Shown here: piece by piece, positions 17,804 to 27,029 of the stretch
How positions within the stretch are numbered: position 1 is the stretch's first letter
Layout: each line of letters begins with the position of its first letter
Source: an uncultured Opitutia bacterium
GTDB lineage: Bacteria > Verrucomicrobiota > Verrucomicrobiia > Opitutales > Puniceicoccaceae
DNA length: 37,451 nt
Direction: 5' to 3'
Assembly (NCBI GenBank): GCA_913056175.1
Contig: CAJXLM010000028.1
Location: forward strand, 1-37,451
The notes under the pieces: model-generated
The model's database searches: none
Seen by the model: only the letters and a program-made list of their open reading frames with translations
Told to the model about the DNA's origin: nothing
Program-made: the position numbers and the translations under genes

Positions 17804-18703
17804 ATGAGTGATTACTCCCGCATCTTCACCGGGGTCCACACCGCCCTGGTCACCCCCTTCCGGGAAGGCCGGGTGGCCTGGGAGGACCTCGAGTCCCTCG
17901 TTGAGCAGCAAATCCGGGCGGGAGTGGATGGCATTGTCGCCGTCGGCACCACCGGCGAGTCCCCCACCCTTTCCCATGCCGAGCACATCGAGGTGATCCA
18001 GCGGGTCAGCGCGGTGGCCAACGACCGGGTGCCGGTGATTGCCGGGACCGGGTCGAATTCCACCCACGAGGCCGTCGAGCTGAGCGTGGAGGCGGAGGCG
18101 GCCGGGGCCGATGCGCTCCTCCAGGTCACCCCGTACTACAACAAGCCCAACCAGGAGGGCCTCTTCCGCCACTTCGGGGCGGTCGCGGAAAAATGCGGGC
18201 TCCCCATCCTCCTCTACTCGATTCCCGGCCGCTGCGTCATCTCGATCGCCGTGGAAACCATGGCCCGGCTCCACGAGGCCTATCCCCACATCACCGCGGT
18301 GAAGGAGGCGGGCGGATCGACCGACCGGGTCGGCGAGATCGTGCGGACCCTCGGGCGGGGCTTTCCGGTCCTCTCCGGGGACGATTCCATGACCCTGCCC
18401 TTTACGGTCGTCGGGGGCTCGGGCGTGGTCAGCGTGGCCTCCAACCTCTTCGTGGAACCGCTCCGCCGCATGCTGGCGGAGGCGGCCGGGGGCGACCTCG
18501 TGCGGGCCCGGGAACTCCACGAGCGGCTCAGCCCGCTCTTCGCCGCCCTCTTCGTCGAGCCGAACCCCGTCCCCGCGAAGGTGGCCCTCGCCCAGCTTGG
18601 CCGGATCTCCTCGGAGGAAGTCCGGCTCCCCCTCGCGCCCGCCACCGAGGGCACCCGCGAACTCCTGCGGGGCGTGCTCGAACCCCTCGCGGACCTCGCT
18701 TGA
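17804..18703 (+). CDS. dapA: 4-hydroxy-tetrahydrodipicolinate synthase
   Basis: Condenses pyruvate with aspartate semialdehyde, the first committed step to diaminopimelate and lysine. The 299-residue TIM barrel shows TALVTPF (13-19), the GTTGESPTL loop (48-56), Tyr112 in TPYYNKP, Tyr138 in LLYSIPGR, and the Schiff-base lysine Lys167 in TAVKEAGG. These match E. coli DapA catalytic positions. The usual GRT after the proline reads GRC. The ATG at 17804 was chosen because an upstream in-frame extension is Arg/Pro-rich and non-conserved. The oligopeptide ATPase genes follow 29 bp later on the same strand. Confidence 0.93.
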   Translation: MSDYSRIFTGVHTALVTPFREGRVAWEDLESLVEQQIRAGVDGIVAVGTTGESPTLSHAEHIEVIQRVSAVANDRVPVIAGTGSNSTHEAVELSVEAEAAGADALLQVTPYYNKPNQEGLFRHFGAVAEKCGLPILLYSIPGRCVISIAVETMARLHEAYPHITAVKEAGGSTDRVGEIVRTLGRGFPVLSGDDSMTLPFTVVGGSGVVSVASNLFVEPLRRMLAEAAGGDLVRARELHERLSPLFAALFVEPNPVPAKVALAQLGRISSEEVRLPLAPATEGTRELLRGVLEPLADLA

Positions 18704-18732
18704 GGGAATCCCCGGCTCCGGTGGTGCACGCG

Positions 18733-19758
18733 ATGGTGACCCCCGCGGGGAATGCCGCGGATCCCCTCCTCTCCGTTGAGGGGCTCTCCGCCGGTTTCCA
18801 GACGGAGGGGGGCTTCCTCGAGGCGGTGGACCGCGTGTCCTTTGCCGTGCCCCGTGGCGGAGTCGTCGGGCTCGTCGGGGAGTCCGGGTGCGGGAAGAGC
18901 GTGACCGCCCACAGCATCCTCCAGCTGCTTCCCCAGCCCGCCGGAAGGATCACCGGGGGCGTCCTCCGCTTCGCCGGGGAGGACCTCCTCCAGCTTCCGG
19001 TGGAAGACATGCGAAAGGTGCGGGGAAGGCGGATCGGCATGATCTTCCAGGAACCGATGACCGCCCTCAATCCGGTCCAGACGATCGGCCGGCAAGTGGA
19101 GGAAACGCTCCACCTGCACGACTGGGGGCGCCCGGAAGAGCGGCCGGCCCGCGTCCTCGAGTTGCTCCAGCAGGTCGGGATTCCCGCCGCGAGCGAGCGC
19201 ATGGGGGCCTATCCGCACGAGTTGTCCGGGGGCATGCGCCAGCGGGTGGTCATCGCCATCGCCCTCGCCTGCCAGCCGGACCTGCTCATCGCGGATGAGC
19301 CCACCACCGCCCTCGATGTGACCACCCAGGCCCAGATCCTCGAGTTGCTCGCCCGCTTGCGCCGCGAGCTGGGGATGGCCCTCATCCTGATCACCCACGA
19401 TCTCGGAGTGATCGCCGAGACCTGTGAAGAGGTCGTCGTCATGTACGCCGGCAGGGTCGTCGAGCGCGGTCCCGTCCGCCGGATCTTCCGCGAGCCCCGG
19501 CACCGCTACACCGCCGGGCTCCTCCGGTCCATTCCCAGCCTTGGGAGCGCGCCCAAGGCGCGGCTCCCCACCATTCCCGGGCAGGTGCCCGGGCTCGCCG
19601 AACTCGCCGTGGGCGCCCGCTTCGCCCCCCGCTCCGACCATCCCCGCATCGACGAGTACCTCGCCTCCGCCGGGTACCGGGAGGTGCGCCCGGGGCTGGC
19701 GGAGGTCGCCCCCGACCACTGGGTAGAGGATTGCCCCTACGTGCGCACGGACGGATGA
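18733..19758 (+). CDS. Oligopeptide/dipeptide ABC transporter ATP-binding protein, OppD/DppD type
   Basis: One of two ATPases that power uptake of peptides or similar solutes. It has 341 residues: Walker A GESGCGKS (49-56), Q-loop around [11 protein letters not shown], signature LSGGMRQR, Walker B LLIADEPT and H-loop LITHDL. The C-terminal oligopeptide-type extension is present, but where relatives have a cysteine-bearing FAPRCP motif this one has RFAPRSDHP, and a long variant tail follows. The start is ATG 18733; GTG at 18721 or 18724 is possible. The next ATPase overlaps by 4 bp (ATGA). No permease or binding-protein gene is next to the pair. Confidence 0.88.
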   Translation: MVTPAGNAADPLLSVEGLSAGFQTEGGFLEAVDRVSFAVPRGGVVGLVGESGCGKSVTAHSILQLLPQPAGRITGGVLRFAGEDLLQLPVEDMRKVRGRRIGMIFQEPMTALNPVQTIGRQVEETLHLHDWGRPEERPARVLELLQQVGIPAASERMGAYPHELSGGMRQRVVIAIALACQPDLLIADEPTTALDVTTQAQILELLARLRRELGMALILITHDLGVIAETCEEVVVMYAGRVVERGPVRRIFREPRHRYTAGLLRSIPSLGSAPKARLPTIPGQVPGLAELAVGARFAPRSDHPRIDEYLASAGYREVRPGLAEVAPDHWVEDCPYVRTDG

Positions 19759-20747
19759 GCCCGCTCCTCGAGGTGGCGGACCTCCGGGTCCACTTTCCGG
19801 TCGGCGGTGGCCTGCTCGCCGGGAGGAGGCGCTGGTGCCGGGCCGTCGACGGGGTCTCCCTCGCACTCGCCCCCGGGGAAACCCTCGGGATCGTCGGCGA
19901 GTCCGGCTGCGGCAAGACGACCCTCGGCAAGGCGATCTGCCGGCTGGTGCGGCCCACGGGCGGGACCGTGCGGGTCGACGGGGAAGATGCCCTCCGCCTG
20001 CGGGGCGGTCGCCTCCGGCGTTACCGGCGGCGCGTGCAGATGATTTTCCAGGATCCGGCGGAATCCCTCAACCCGCGCCAGACCGTCGGCCAGATCCTCG
20101 AGGAACCCCTCCGGATCCACCGGCGGGGCGGGTCGACCGAGCGGCGCCGGCGCATCGCCGAGCTTCTCGACCAGGTCGGTCTGCCGCGGGGTGCGGCCGA
20201 TCGCTACAGCTTCGAGTTTTCCGGTGGGCAGCGCCAGCGGATCGGGATGGCCCGGGCCCTTGCCCTGCGGCCCTCCCTGATCGTCTGCGACGAACCGGTT
20301 TCCGCCCTCGATGTCTCCGTGCAGAGCCAGATCCTCAACCTCCTCCTCGACCTGCAGGACGAGTATCACTTCGCCTACCTCTTCATCTCCCACGACCTCG
20401 CGGTGGTCCGCCACATGAGTGACCGAATCGCCGTCCTCTACCTCGGCCAGATGGTGGAGCTGGCCGACCGGGACGAGCTGTTCGCCCAGCCCCTGCACGC
20501 CTACACCCGGGCCCTCATCTCCGCGATCCCCGTGGCCGATCCGGAAGCCCGGCGGGAGCGCATCGTCCTGCGCGGCGATGTCCCCTCCCCCATCGATCCC
20601 CCGCCGGGCTGCCGCTTCGCGCCGCGCAGCCCACTGCCCCACGGGGAGGAGGAGGCCGCCCGGCCCGGCCGCTGGGAAGAGGTTCGGCCGGGGCACTGGG
20701 TGGAGGTCCACCCGGCCACCACCGGCGATCTCCTGCCGGAGGCGTGA
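19755..20747 (+). CDS. Oligopeptide/dipeptide ABC transporter ATP-binding protein, OppF/DppF type
   Basis: Partner ATPase of the preceding gene, 330 residues. It has Walker A GESGCGKT (48-55), Q-loop [11 protein letters not shown], signature FSGGQRQR, Walker [13 protein letters not shown] and H-loop FISHDLAVV. The C-terminal extension keeps one Cys in [11 protein letters not shown], but the second is Ser and the third is not evident. The ATG is set by the ATGA overlap with the upstream gene. Its stop codon lies 1 bp from the stop of convergent lnt, leaving no room for a terminator. The permease subunits must be encoded elsewhere. Confidence 0.88.
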   Translation: MSPLLEVADLRVHFPVGGGLLAGRRRWCRAVDGVSLALAPGETLGIVGESGCGKTTLGKAICRLVRPTGGTVRVDGEDALRLRGGRLRRYRRRVQMIFQDPAESLNPRQTVGQILEEPLRIHRRGGSTERRRRIAELLDQVGLPRGAADRYSFEFSGGQRQRIGMARALALRPSLIVCDEPVSALDVSVQSQILNLLLDLQDEYHFAYLFISHDLAVVRHMSDRIAVLYLGQMVELADRDELFAQPLHAYTRALISAIPVADPEARRERIVLRGDVPSPIDPPPGCRFAPRSPLPHGEEEAARPGRWEEVRPGHWVEVHPATTGDLLPEA

Positions 20748-20748
20748 T

Positions 20749-22359
20749 TCATTCCCGGGGGGCGGTGGCCTCCCCCGCCTTCCGGCCGGCGAGGCGCAGG
20801 CGGAGGAGCCCGCCGAGCAGGAGGAGCCCGCAGGCGCCGACAAACCAGTCGCCGTAGCGGACGTAGGGAGTGAGCACGCCGGCGAAGCGGGGATCCCGCC
20901 GAACGGGGAGGACCTCGCCTCCGCGAAAGTAGATGGAGCCCTCCGCGTCCGTCACCGCGCGGGCGACCCCCCACTCGTCAATCCAACCGGACCACCCGGC
21001 GATGCCGCTGCGCAGGACCGGGCGCCGGGTTTCCACCGCGCGGAGTACCGCGTGGGCGGCGTGCTGGGGGGCCCCGGCCTCCTCCCCGTACCAGACGTTG
21101 TTCGTGGCGACGAAGAGCCAGTCGGCCCCCGCCCTTACGTTGCTGCGGGCGAGGGCCGGAAAGACATCCTCGTAGCAGACGAGCGGTCCGATTTCCCCCT
21201 CGCCGGGCACCGGGAAGGGCAGGAGGAGCGGCCCGTCTCCCGGGCGGGCGTCCTCCCCGATGGCCACGGCCTTTTCCAGGAACGGGATCCAGTCGCGAAA
21301 GGGCAGGAACTCGCCGAAGGGCACGAGCTCCCGCTTGGCGTACCAGCGGGGATGGAGGCCCCGCCCCGGTTCCACGAGGAAGACGGCGTTCTCGTAGTAG
21401 TCTTTCCCCGGGGGGAAAGCGAGATTGCCCATGAGCAGGGGACGGCCGAGCTCCTCGACGAGCTGCTCGATGGCCACCCGCATCCGCTCCTCCCCCACCA
21501 CGGGATAGGGCGTGGCGGACTCCGGCCAGAGGAGGAGGTCGGGCCCGGCGGCGGCCACCGCCCGGGTGGTGGCCCAAAGGTCGGCGAGGTTCGCGTTGGG
21601 GGAGCCGCCGTCGCGGAGCATGGTGCTGTAGGGCTGGACGAAGCCGACGCGCACGGGATCGCCCTCCCGGGCCGCCCGGCTGCCGGGAAACGCGGCCACC
21701 GTCCATACCGCGGACCCGAGGAGGATTCCCACCGGGAGGAGGACCTGGTAGGGGCCGGCCCGGTGCAGGGCGAGGAAGCGGCGCGGGGGACGGGCCCGCG
21801 CCCACCCGCGGATCGTCCCGGCCAGGGCGAGGTTGGTCCAGACGAGCAGGAAGGAGAGGCCCCACCCGCCGGTGACCGAGGCGAGGGCGAGCACGGCGGG
21901 TCGGCTGGCCTGGGAGACGGAGAGCGGATTCCACGGGAAGCCCCAGAGGATCCAGCCGCGCACCCACTCGAGGACGACCCAGAGCGCGGCGAGGAGGAGG
22001 GCCGCGGTGAGCCCGGGAAGCCCCCTCCGCTGGACACGGACGTAGGCGAGGTACCAGGCCGCGAAAAAGAGGCTGAGCACGGCCGCGAGGCACAGGGTGC
22101 CGAGGAGGGTGACGTGGCGCAGCCAGATCAGGGAGGAGGCCCAGAAGAGGAAGCCGCTCGCCCAGCCGAGGGAGAGGGTCCGGCGGACGGTGAGGCCCTG
22201 CACCGGGAGGAGGAGCAGCGGGAGGAGGAAGAAGTAGGCGGCCTCCGGCCAGGCGACCGGCTCGTAGAGCGAGAACCGGAGCAATGCGGTGAGGACGACG
22301 GCGACTACGGCCGGGAGCGGGAACCGCCACCCTTCACCTGCATTCTTGCGATCGCTCAC
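20749..22359 (-). CDS. lnt: Apolipoprotein N-acyltransferase
   Basis: Adds the third acyl chain to the N-terminal cysteine of lipoproteins in the inner membrane. It has 536 residues. About six hydrophobic segments cover 15-225, then a periplasmic nitrilase-fold domain carries the Glu-Lys-Cys triad: Glu280 in LLLWPESATP, Lys342 in YAKRELVPFGEF and Cys395 in PLVCYEDVF. A last hydrophobic helix lies near 500-520. The start is GTG at 22359. It is divergent from a lipoprotein gene 59 bp away and convergent with the ABC ATPase gene, 1 bp apart. Confidence 0.95.
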   Translation of the reverse strand: MSDRKNAGEGWRFPLPAVVAVVLTALLRFSLYEPVAWPEAAYFFLLPLLLLPVQGLTVRRTLSLGWASGFLFWASSLIWLRHVTLLGTLCLAAVLSLFFAAWYLAYVRVQRRGLPGLTAALLLAALWVVLEWVRGWILWGFPWNPLSVSQASRPAVLALASVTGGWGLSFLLVWTNLALAGTIRGWARARPPRRFLALHRAGPYQVLLPVGILLGSAVWTVAAFPGSRAAREGDPVRVGFVQPYSTMLRDGGSPNANLADLWATTRAVAAAGPDLLLWPESATPYPVVGEERMRVAIEQLVEELGRPLLMGNLAFPPGKDYYENAVFLVEPGRGLHPRWYAKRELVPFGEFLPFRDWIPFLEKAVAIGEDARPGDGPLLLPFPVPGEGEIGPLVCYEDVFPALARSNVRAGADWLFVATNNVWYGEEAGAPQHAAHAVLRAVETRRPVLRSGIAGWSGWIDEWGVARAVTDAEGSIYFRGGEVLPVRRDPRFAGVLTPYVRYGDWFVGACGLLLLGGLLRLRLAGRKAGEATAPRE

Positions 22360-22418
22360 GGACTGTGGATTCTCGGGGTGGCGGTCCGTGGGGCCAAGCC
22401 CGGAAGCCGCCCACCGTC

Positions 22419-22922
22419 ATGATCCTCTCCCGCCCTCTCCGACTCCCCCTCCTCCTCGCGGTTCTCCTCGGGGCGGTCGGCTGCGCCAGCGTGCCCCCGG
22501 GCAAGGCCGGACCCGTGCAGGCACAAGGGTATCGATCCGCGGAGGATCTGGTTCGCATCCGGGAGTATTTCGGGGGCCGCGAGGACAGCGGTGCCCGCCT
22601 CTACCTGCGCACTGACCCGGAAGCGCGGGCCGGTTACTACTGGGCGGTGCCCCGGCGGGACTTGTTCCCGGCCGGCGACCCCGCCGAGGTCCTTCTCGAG
22701 GTCCAGGTGCCGGGGGATCCGGCCGACCGCAGCTTTGCCTGGACGGTGGATTCGGGGGAGGCGGCGCGGGACGGTCCGGTCTGGATCGGGCTGACGGGCG
22801 GGGAGAATCCGGGTCCCGGCCGGGAGCCGATTGCCTGGAGGATCCGCGCGGGGTCGCCCGAAGGGCCGGCCCGGGTGCTCTACGAGAGCTTCCTGTGGGG
22901 GGATCCGCCGCCGGATGGCTGA
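22419..22922 (+). CDS. Putative lipoprotein, 167 residues
   Basis: Not recognised as a known family. Residues 1-21 form a basic start and a hydrophobic Leu-rich signal ending GAVGC, with Cys22 as the likely lipidation site; the lipobox is imperfect, with Ala where Leu is usual. The rest is a soluble domain with Gly/Pro turns and predicted beta strands, including GYYWAVPRRDLF and RSFAWTVDSGEA. ATG 22419 was chosen because it places the signal at the N-terminus; a start 54 bp upstream would add a Gly/Arg-rich leader. It overlaps the DNA glycosylase gene by 8 bp and is divergent from lnt. Confidence 0.7.
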   Translation: MILSRPLRLPLLLAVLLGAVGCASVPPGKAGPVQAQGYRSAEDLVRIREYFGGREDSGARLYLRTDPEARAGYYWAVPRRDLFPAGDPAEVLLEVQVPGDPADRSFAWTVDSGEAARDGPVWIGLTGGENPGPGREPIAWRIRAGSPEGPARVLYESFLWGDPPPDG

Positions 22923-23832
22923 GCCGGGCGGGGTGGTCCGCGCTCGCTGGCAACCCCTCGGCCTGGTCCTGCCGGGCGGGGAACCGGTGCTCGCGGAGAT
23001 TCTGACCGGGGGCCAGACCTTCCAGTGGCGGGAGCGGGAGGGAGCGGGCGAGCGCCGGAGTTGGCGCGGGGTCTGCGGGCGGTGGTTGCTGGACCTGCGC
23101 CTCGCGGGAGAGCAACTCGAGTATCGGGTCATCGTCGGCCCGGACAGGGAATCCCGGGCCGCGGAGGCGCTCCGCGGCTTGTTCGCGGTGGAGACGGATT
23201 TCGCCGGGCGGGTGGACCGCCTCCCCTGGCGGAGCGACCCCGTTCTCGCGCGGGGCGTGGAGGCTTTCCCGGGCCTGCGCATCCTCCGGCAGCCCTGGGA
23301 GGTCGCCCTGCTCTCCTTTCTTCTCAGCCCCCTCAAGGCCATTCCGCAGATTCGGGCGGGGCTGGAGGCGATCGCCGCGCGCTGGGGGGAACCGCTTGCC
23401 GGGGGGTGGTACGCCCTGCCCTCCTGGGCGCTCCTCGCCGGGGCCGACGAGGAATCCCTCCGCGCCTGCGGGATCGGCTACCGGGCCCGCTCCGTGGCGG
23501 CCTGCGCGCGCCTCCTCGCGGACCGCCCGGGCTATGGGGAGGAGCTGGCCGCGCTGCCCACCGCGCAGGCCCGGGAGCGTCTCCGGGAGCTGCCGGGTGT
23601 GGGCCCGAAGGTGGCCGACTGCGTCCTCCTCTTCGGGCTGGGTCGGCTCGAATCCTTCCCCATCGACACCTGGATCGGGCGCGAACTGCGGGAGGCCTAC
23701 GGTCTCGGCGATTGGAAGGACCCCGCCCTCCAGCAGTTTGCCCGGGCCCACTTCGGGCCGGACGCCGGGCTCGCCCAGCAGTTCCTCTTCGCGGCCGCCC
23801 GGCGGCGGACGGGCCGGCCGTCCCGGGACTAG
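22915..23832 (+). CDS. ogg: 8-oxoguanine DNA glycosylase, OGG1 family
   Basis: Excises 8-oxoguanine opposite cytosine and can nick the resulting abasic site. The 305-residue protein has an OGG_N-like domain with ILTGGQTFQWRE (29-40), then a helix-hairpin-helix/GPD domain: LRELPGVGPKVADC (223-236) with catalytic Lys232, and Asp251 in SFPIDTWIG. The C-terminal LAQQFLFAA matches the last OGG1 helix. The NNN triplet of human OGG1 after FICSS is replaced here by PLK (139-141 in FLLSPLKAIPQ). Its start overlaps the lipoprotein gene by 8 bp. Its stop is shared in a CTAG palindrome with the convergent nitrilase-fusion gene. Confidence 0.88.
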   Translation: MAEPGGVVRARWQPLGLVLPGGEPVLAEILTGGQTFQWREREGAGERRSWRGVCGRWLLDLRLAGEQLEYRVIVGPDRESRAAEALRGLFAVETDFAGRVDRLPWRSDPVLARGVEAFPGLRILRQPWEVALLSFLLSPLKAIPQIRAGLEAIAARWGEPLAGGWYALPSWALLAGADEESLRACGIGYRARSVAACARLLADRPGYGEELAALPTAQARERLRELPGVGPKVADCVLLFGLGRLESFPIDTWIGRELREAYGLGDWKDPALQQFARAHFGPDAGLAQQFLFAAARRRTGRPSRD

Positions 23833-25397
23833 AGGAGGTCGTCCCCGTGGGCCGCCTCGGGCCGCGCCCGGAACTCGAAGAGATCCTGCCTCCGGTCGAG
23901 GCGGGGGGTCACGCTGCCGGCCGCCCGCGAGCGGTAGAGGTCGGCGATGTCGAGGTCCGTGACGAGGAGCATTTCCACGTTGCCGTCCGCCTGGGCCTGG
24001 ATGCCGTCGCGGGCGAACTCGAAGTCCGAGGGGGAGAACACGGCCGCCTGACCGTAGTGGATGTCCATGGCCGGGACACTCGGGAGGTTCCCGATGATCC
24101 CGCTGGTCACCACGTAGACCTGGTTCTCGATCGCCCGGGCCTGCGAGCAGTAGCGCACCCGCAGGTAGGCCTGCCGGTCGTCCGTGCAGTACGGCACCAC
24201 GAGCACCTCGGCTCCCTGGTCGGCGAGATAGCGGGCGGCCTCCGGGAACTCCGCGTCGTAGCAGATGAGGATGCCGATGCGGGCCTTGCTGGTCTGGAAG
24301 ACGGACATGCGGGACCCACCGGTAATGCCCCAGTACTGCTTCTCCGCGGGGGTGATGTGGATCTTGGTCTGCAGGTCGAGGGAACCGTCGGGATAGATGA
24401 GGGGGCTGGTGTTGAAGAGCAGGCCCTCCCGCTCGAAGGGGTGGCTCCCCGCCACGATGTGGACCCCGTAGTCCCGGGCGAGGGAGCGCATGAGGTCGAG
24501 GAAGGGCTTCTCCATCTCCGCGAGCCGGCGGATCCCCTCCACGGAGGGGAGTTGGCGCAGGCCCTTCTGGGAGAGGAGTTGCACGGAGAAGAATTCGGGG
24601 AAGACGACGAGGTCGGAGCGGTAGTCGGCCGCGGTCTCCACGAAGTACTCGACCTGCTCGGCGAAGGCCTGGAAGGAGTCCACGGGGCGCACGCGGTACT
24701 GCACGCTGGACACCCGCAGCTTGGCCCCCTCCCCGACCGCGGGCTGGTAATCGGGGTTGAGCCACTCGAGGAGGGTGGCGCAGTCGTCGGAGCGCGGGTC
24801 GGCGAGGTAGTGCCGGAGGACCTTGCGCACCACGAAGTGTTCCCGCAGTTGGAAACCGAGGACGGGATCGGCGCGGTCCCCGTTCTCCACCTCCCGCACG
24901 TAGTCCTCGGGGCTGAGGTGCCCGGCCACCTCCCGGTAGCCGGGGATGCGTCCGCCAGCGAGGATGCGGCGGAGGTTGAGTTTCCGGCAAAGTTCGCGGC
25001 GGGCCTCGTAGAGCCGATGGCCGATGCCCTGCCCCTGCACGCTCGGATGCACGGAGACCTCCGCCCCGTAGAGGGTGTCTCCCTGGGGATCGTGGTTGTA
25101 GAAGAAGCCCCCGTCGGAGATGCCCATGTAGGTGTGGGCCCGGTAGGGGTCGGAGCCGAGGTCGACAATGAGGGAGGAGACGGAGCCGACCACCCGCCCC
25201 TTCCACTCCGCACAGATCTGGCCGTCGGGAAAGATGCTCTGGTGGTTCTCCAGCTGTTCGCGGGTCCAGTTCAGGCCGGCCGCGGACAGTTCGGGGTAGA
25301 CCTCCTCGCCGAGGCGGAGGAGGGCGTCGATGTCGCGCCGCTCGGCGTTGCGGATGAGGAGGAGTCCCTCGGGAGTCTCGTGGCGCTGCAGAATCAC
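23829..25397 (-). CDS. GNAT acetyltransferase - nitrilase fusion protein
   Basis: A 522-residue two-domain protein. The N-terminal GNAT domain (about 10-200) has the acetyl-CoA loop VSVHPSVQGQGIG (114-126). The C-terminal carbon-nitrogen hydrolase domain (about 226-490) has a complete triad: Glu268 in LVVFPEFF, Lys345 in LQTKIHITP and Cys379 in GILICYDAEFPE. This fusion is a known conserved architecture, but its substrate is not established. The start is GTG at 25397, preceded by AGGA about 8 bp upstream. No membrane segment is seen. Its stop lies in a CTAG shared with the OGG1 gene. It follows the SDR gene by 65 bp on the same strand. Confidence 0.9.
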   Translation of the reverse strand: MILQRHETPEGLLLIRNAERRDIDALLRLGEEVYPELSAAGLNWTREQLENHQSIFPDGQICAEWKGRVVGSVSSLIVDLGSDPYRAHTYMGISDGGFFYNHDPQGDTLYGAEVSVHPSVQGQGIGHRLYEARRELCRKLNLRRILAGGRIPGYREVAGHLSPEDYVREVENGDRADPVLGFQLREHFVVRKVLRHYLADPRSDDCATLLEWLNPDYQPAVGEGAKLRVSSVQYRVRPVDSFQAFAEQVEYFVETAADYRSDLVVFPEFFSVQLLSQKGLRQLPSVEGIRRLAEMEKPFLDLMRSLARDYGVHIVAGSHPFEREGLLFNTSPLIYPDGSLDLQTKIHITPAEKQYWGITGGSRMSVFQTSKARIGILICYDAEFPEAARYLADQGAEVLVVPYCTDDRQAYLRVRYCSQARAIENQVYVVTSGIIGNLPSVPAMDIHYGQAAVFSPSDFEFARDGIQAQADGNVEMLLVTDLDIADLYRSRAAGSVTPRLDRRQDLFEFRARPEAAHGDDLL

Positions 25398-25462
25398 GGA
25401 ACTTTTCCTGCCGACCGGGGCCCGGCCTGTCGAACGCCTTTCGCCCTGCGGGGAGGCGGTCC

Positions 25463-26944
25463 TCAGGATTCTGCGGAGACCGGGGGCGGAGCGGCCCGGT
25501 CGACGTCCCCGATGCGCCCGAGGTGCCGACCGAAGAGCCGCATCACCGCGAGGTGTACGTAGGCCTGGGTGTGCGCGTACAACCACCACGGCAGGGAGGG
25601 TTGGAAACCGTGAATGGAGGCGATGAGAAAGCCCTCCCGCTCGAAGAGTCGGAACTCGAAGCGGCCGGGTGGATCGGGATCCCGGGTGAGGAGGCCGCCC
25701 TTGATGTAGTAGGCCCTGCGCCGCTGGCCCTCCCGCGAGTACGGGGTGGGTTCGAGCCGGAGGAGGAGCAGGCCGAAGGGGAAGAGGCGGAAGTCCAGCG
25801 ATCCGTCGGGCTCGACCTCCACCCGGATCACCCCGCCGAGCGTCCGGGTGAGCCAGCGGCCGTACTCCGCCCGGACCTCGTCCGCGGTCCAGCGGGGGGG
25901 CATGGGCATGCGTTGGACGGAGCGCACCTTGCGGTCGCGCTTGATCTTGCCGCGGTCCTGCCGGCGGGCGTCGCGGCGGGGATTGGGCAGGGGACGCCCG
26001 CGCTCGTCGGTGGAAGAGCGCAACGACTCCTCAAACGAAACCGCGTCCGGCAGGAGGCGGTCGAAGAGGGGGTTCGGCCGGGCGGTGAGGTCGTGGGTAA
26101 GGCTCTCGAGGAGGGGACCGACGAGTTCGGTGGGGATGCCCCCGAAAAGGGCAACCCACCGCTTGGAGAGCCCGAAGGCGTTGAAGGGAAACTGGACGAA
26201 GCGCACCCGGCGCCCGAGGATCCGGGCGGTTTCGAGGATGAGCTCGCGGTAGGTCATCGGCTGGTGCCCGCCGAGGTCGTAGGTTCCCCCGCGCAGGGAT
26301 TCCTCCCCGAGGGCGAGGTCAAAGGCCCGGACCACATCGTGGATATCCACGGAGTGCGTCCGCGAGCGGCACCAGCGGGGCAGGATCATCACCGGCAGGC
26401 GCTGGACGAGCCGGATGAGCATGGTGAAGGAGGAGCCGCCGGGGCCGAAGATGAGGCCGGCCCGCAGGGAGGTCACCGGGATCGACCGGCTTCGCAGGAC
26501 GTGCTCCACCTCGAGCCGGCTGGCGAGGTGCGGGGAGAGCTTGGACGGCTCCCCCTCGGGGATGAGCCCGCCGAGGTAGACGATATGGCGGACGCCGGCC
26601 GCCTCCGCCGCCCGGACAAAGTTGTCGGCGAGGAGGAGGTCGAGATCGGCGAAGTTGCTCTGCACGAGCCGGCTGGAGGGGGCCATCGAGTGAACGAGGT
26701 AGACGCCGTAGTCACAGCCGCGGAGGGCCTCCGTAAGCATGGGGAGGGAGTAGAGGTCGCAGTGGTGCCACTCGTTCCCGTGCTGGTCCTCCCCGGCGGC
26801 GGCGATGGTCGGGCTGCGGGTCAGGGCACGGAAGCGGTACTCCCCGGAGAGGTCGCTCCGCAGGAAGGTCCCCACGAAACCGCTGCCCCCGGCGATGGCG
26901 ATGAGCGGCCGGTCGCGGGCGGGCGGATTTCCCTCGGAGGCCAT
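25463..26944 (-). CDS. YbjT-like NAD(P)-binding SDR with extra C-terminal domain
   Basis: The 493-residue protein begins with a Rossmann fold, dinucleotide motif AIAGGSGFVGTFL (16-28). Its extended SDR/NmrA pattern (YLVHSM, HIVYLGGL, LSPHLASRLEVEHVL, LRAGLIFGPG) is characteristic of the E. coli YbjT group. From about 330, after a basic Arg/Lys-rich linker, a second domain resembles the DUF2867-type tail found with YbjT (GRFEFRLF, then an aromatic helix with PWWLYAHTQAYVH). The reaction is unknown; it could be a reductase, epimerase or redox sensor. It is divergent from thrS (177 bp apart) and precedes the GNAT-nitrilase gene. Confidence 0.75.
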   Translation of the reverse strand: MASEGNPPARDRPLIAIAGGSGFVGTFLRSDLSGEYRFRALTRSPTIAAAGEDQHGNEWHHCDLYSLPMLTEALRGCDYGVYLVHSMAPSSRLVQSNFADLDLLLADNFVRAAEAAGVRHIVYLGGLIPEGEPSKLSPHLASRLEVEHVLRSRSIPVTSLRAGLIFGPGGSSFTMLIRLVQRLPVMILPRWCRSRTHSVDIHDVVRAFDLALGEESLRGGTYDLGGHQPMTYRELILETARILGRRVRFVQFPFNAFGLSKRWVALFGGIPTELVGPLLESLTHDLTARPNPLFDRLLPDAVSFEESLRSSTDERGRPLPNPRRDARRQDRGKIKRDRKVRSVQRMPMPPRWTADEVRAEYGRWLTRTLGGVIRVEVEPDGSLDFRLFPFGLLLLRLEPTPYSREGQRRRAYYIKGGLLTRDPDPPGRFEFRLFEREGFLIASIHGFQPSLPWWLYAHTQAYVHLAVMRLFGRHLGRIGDVDRAAPPPVSAES

Positions 26945-27000
26945 ACCGCAAGGGGAATGCGGACGGCGGCCGGGCACAAGGGCGAAAGTGAAATTGCCGG

Positions 27001-27029
27001 GGGACCCCCGCGGAACCAGCGCGGGTCCC
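27001..27029 (+). promoter_or_regulatory. Leader hairpin upstream of thrS
   Basis: A strong stem in the thrS 5' region: GGGAC pairs with GTCCC, there is a CC bulge, CCGCG pairs with CGCGG, and the loop is GAACCAG. It lies about 93 bp upstream of the start. It resembles neither a T box nor the E. coli thrS operator, and the loop does not carry a tRNA-Thr anticodon. A regulatory role is only a guess; it also lies in the leader of the divergent SDR gene. Confidence 0.3.
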
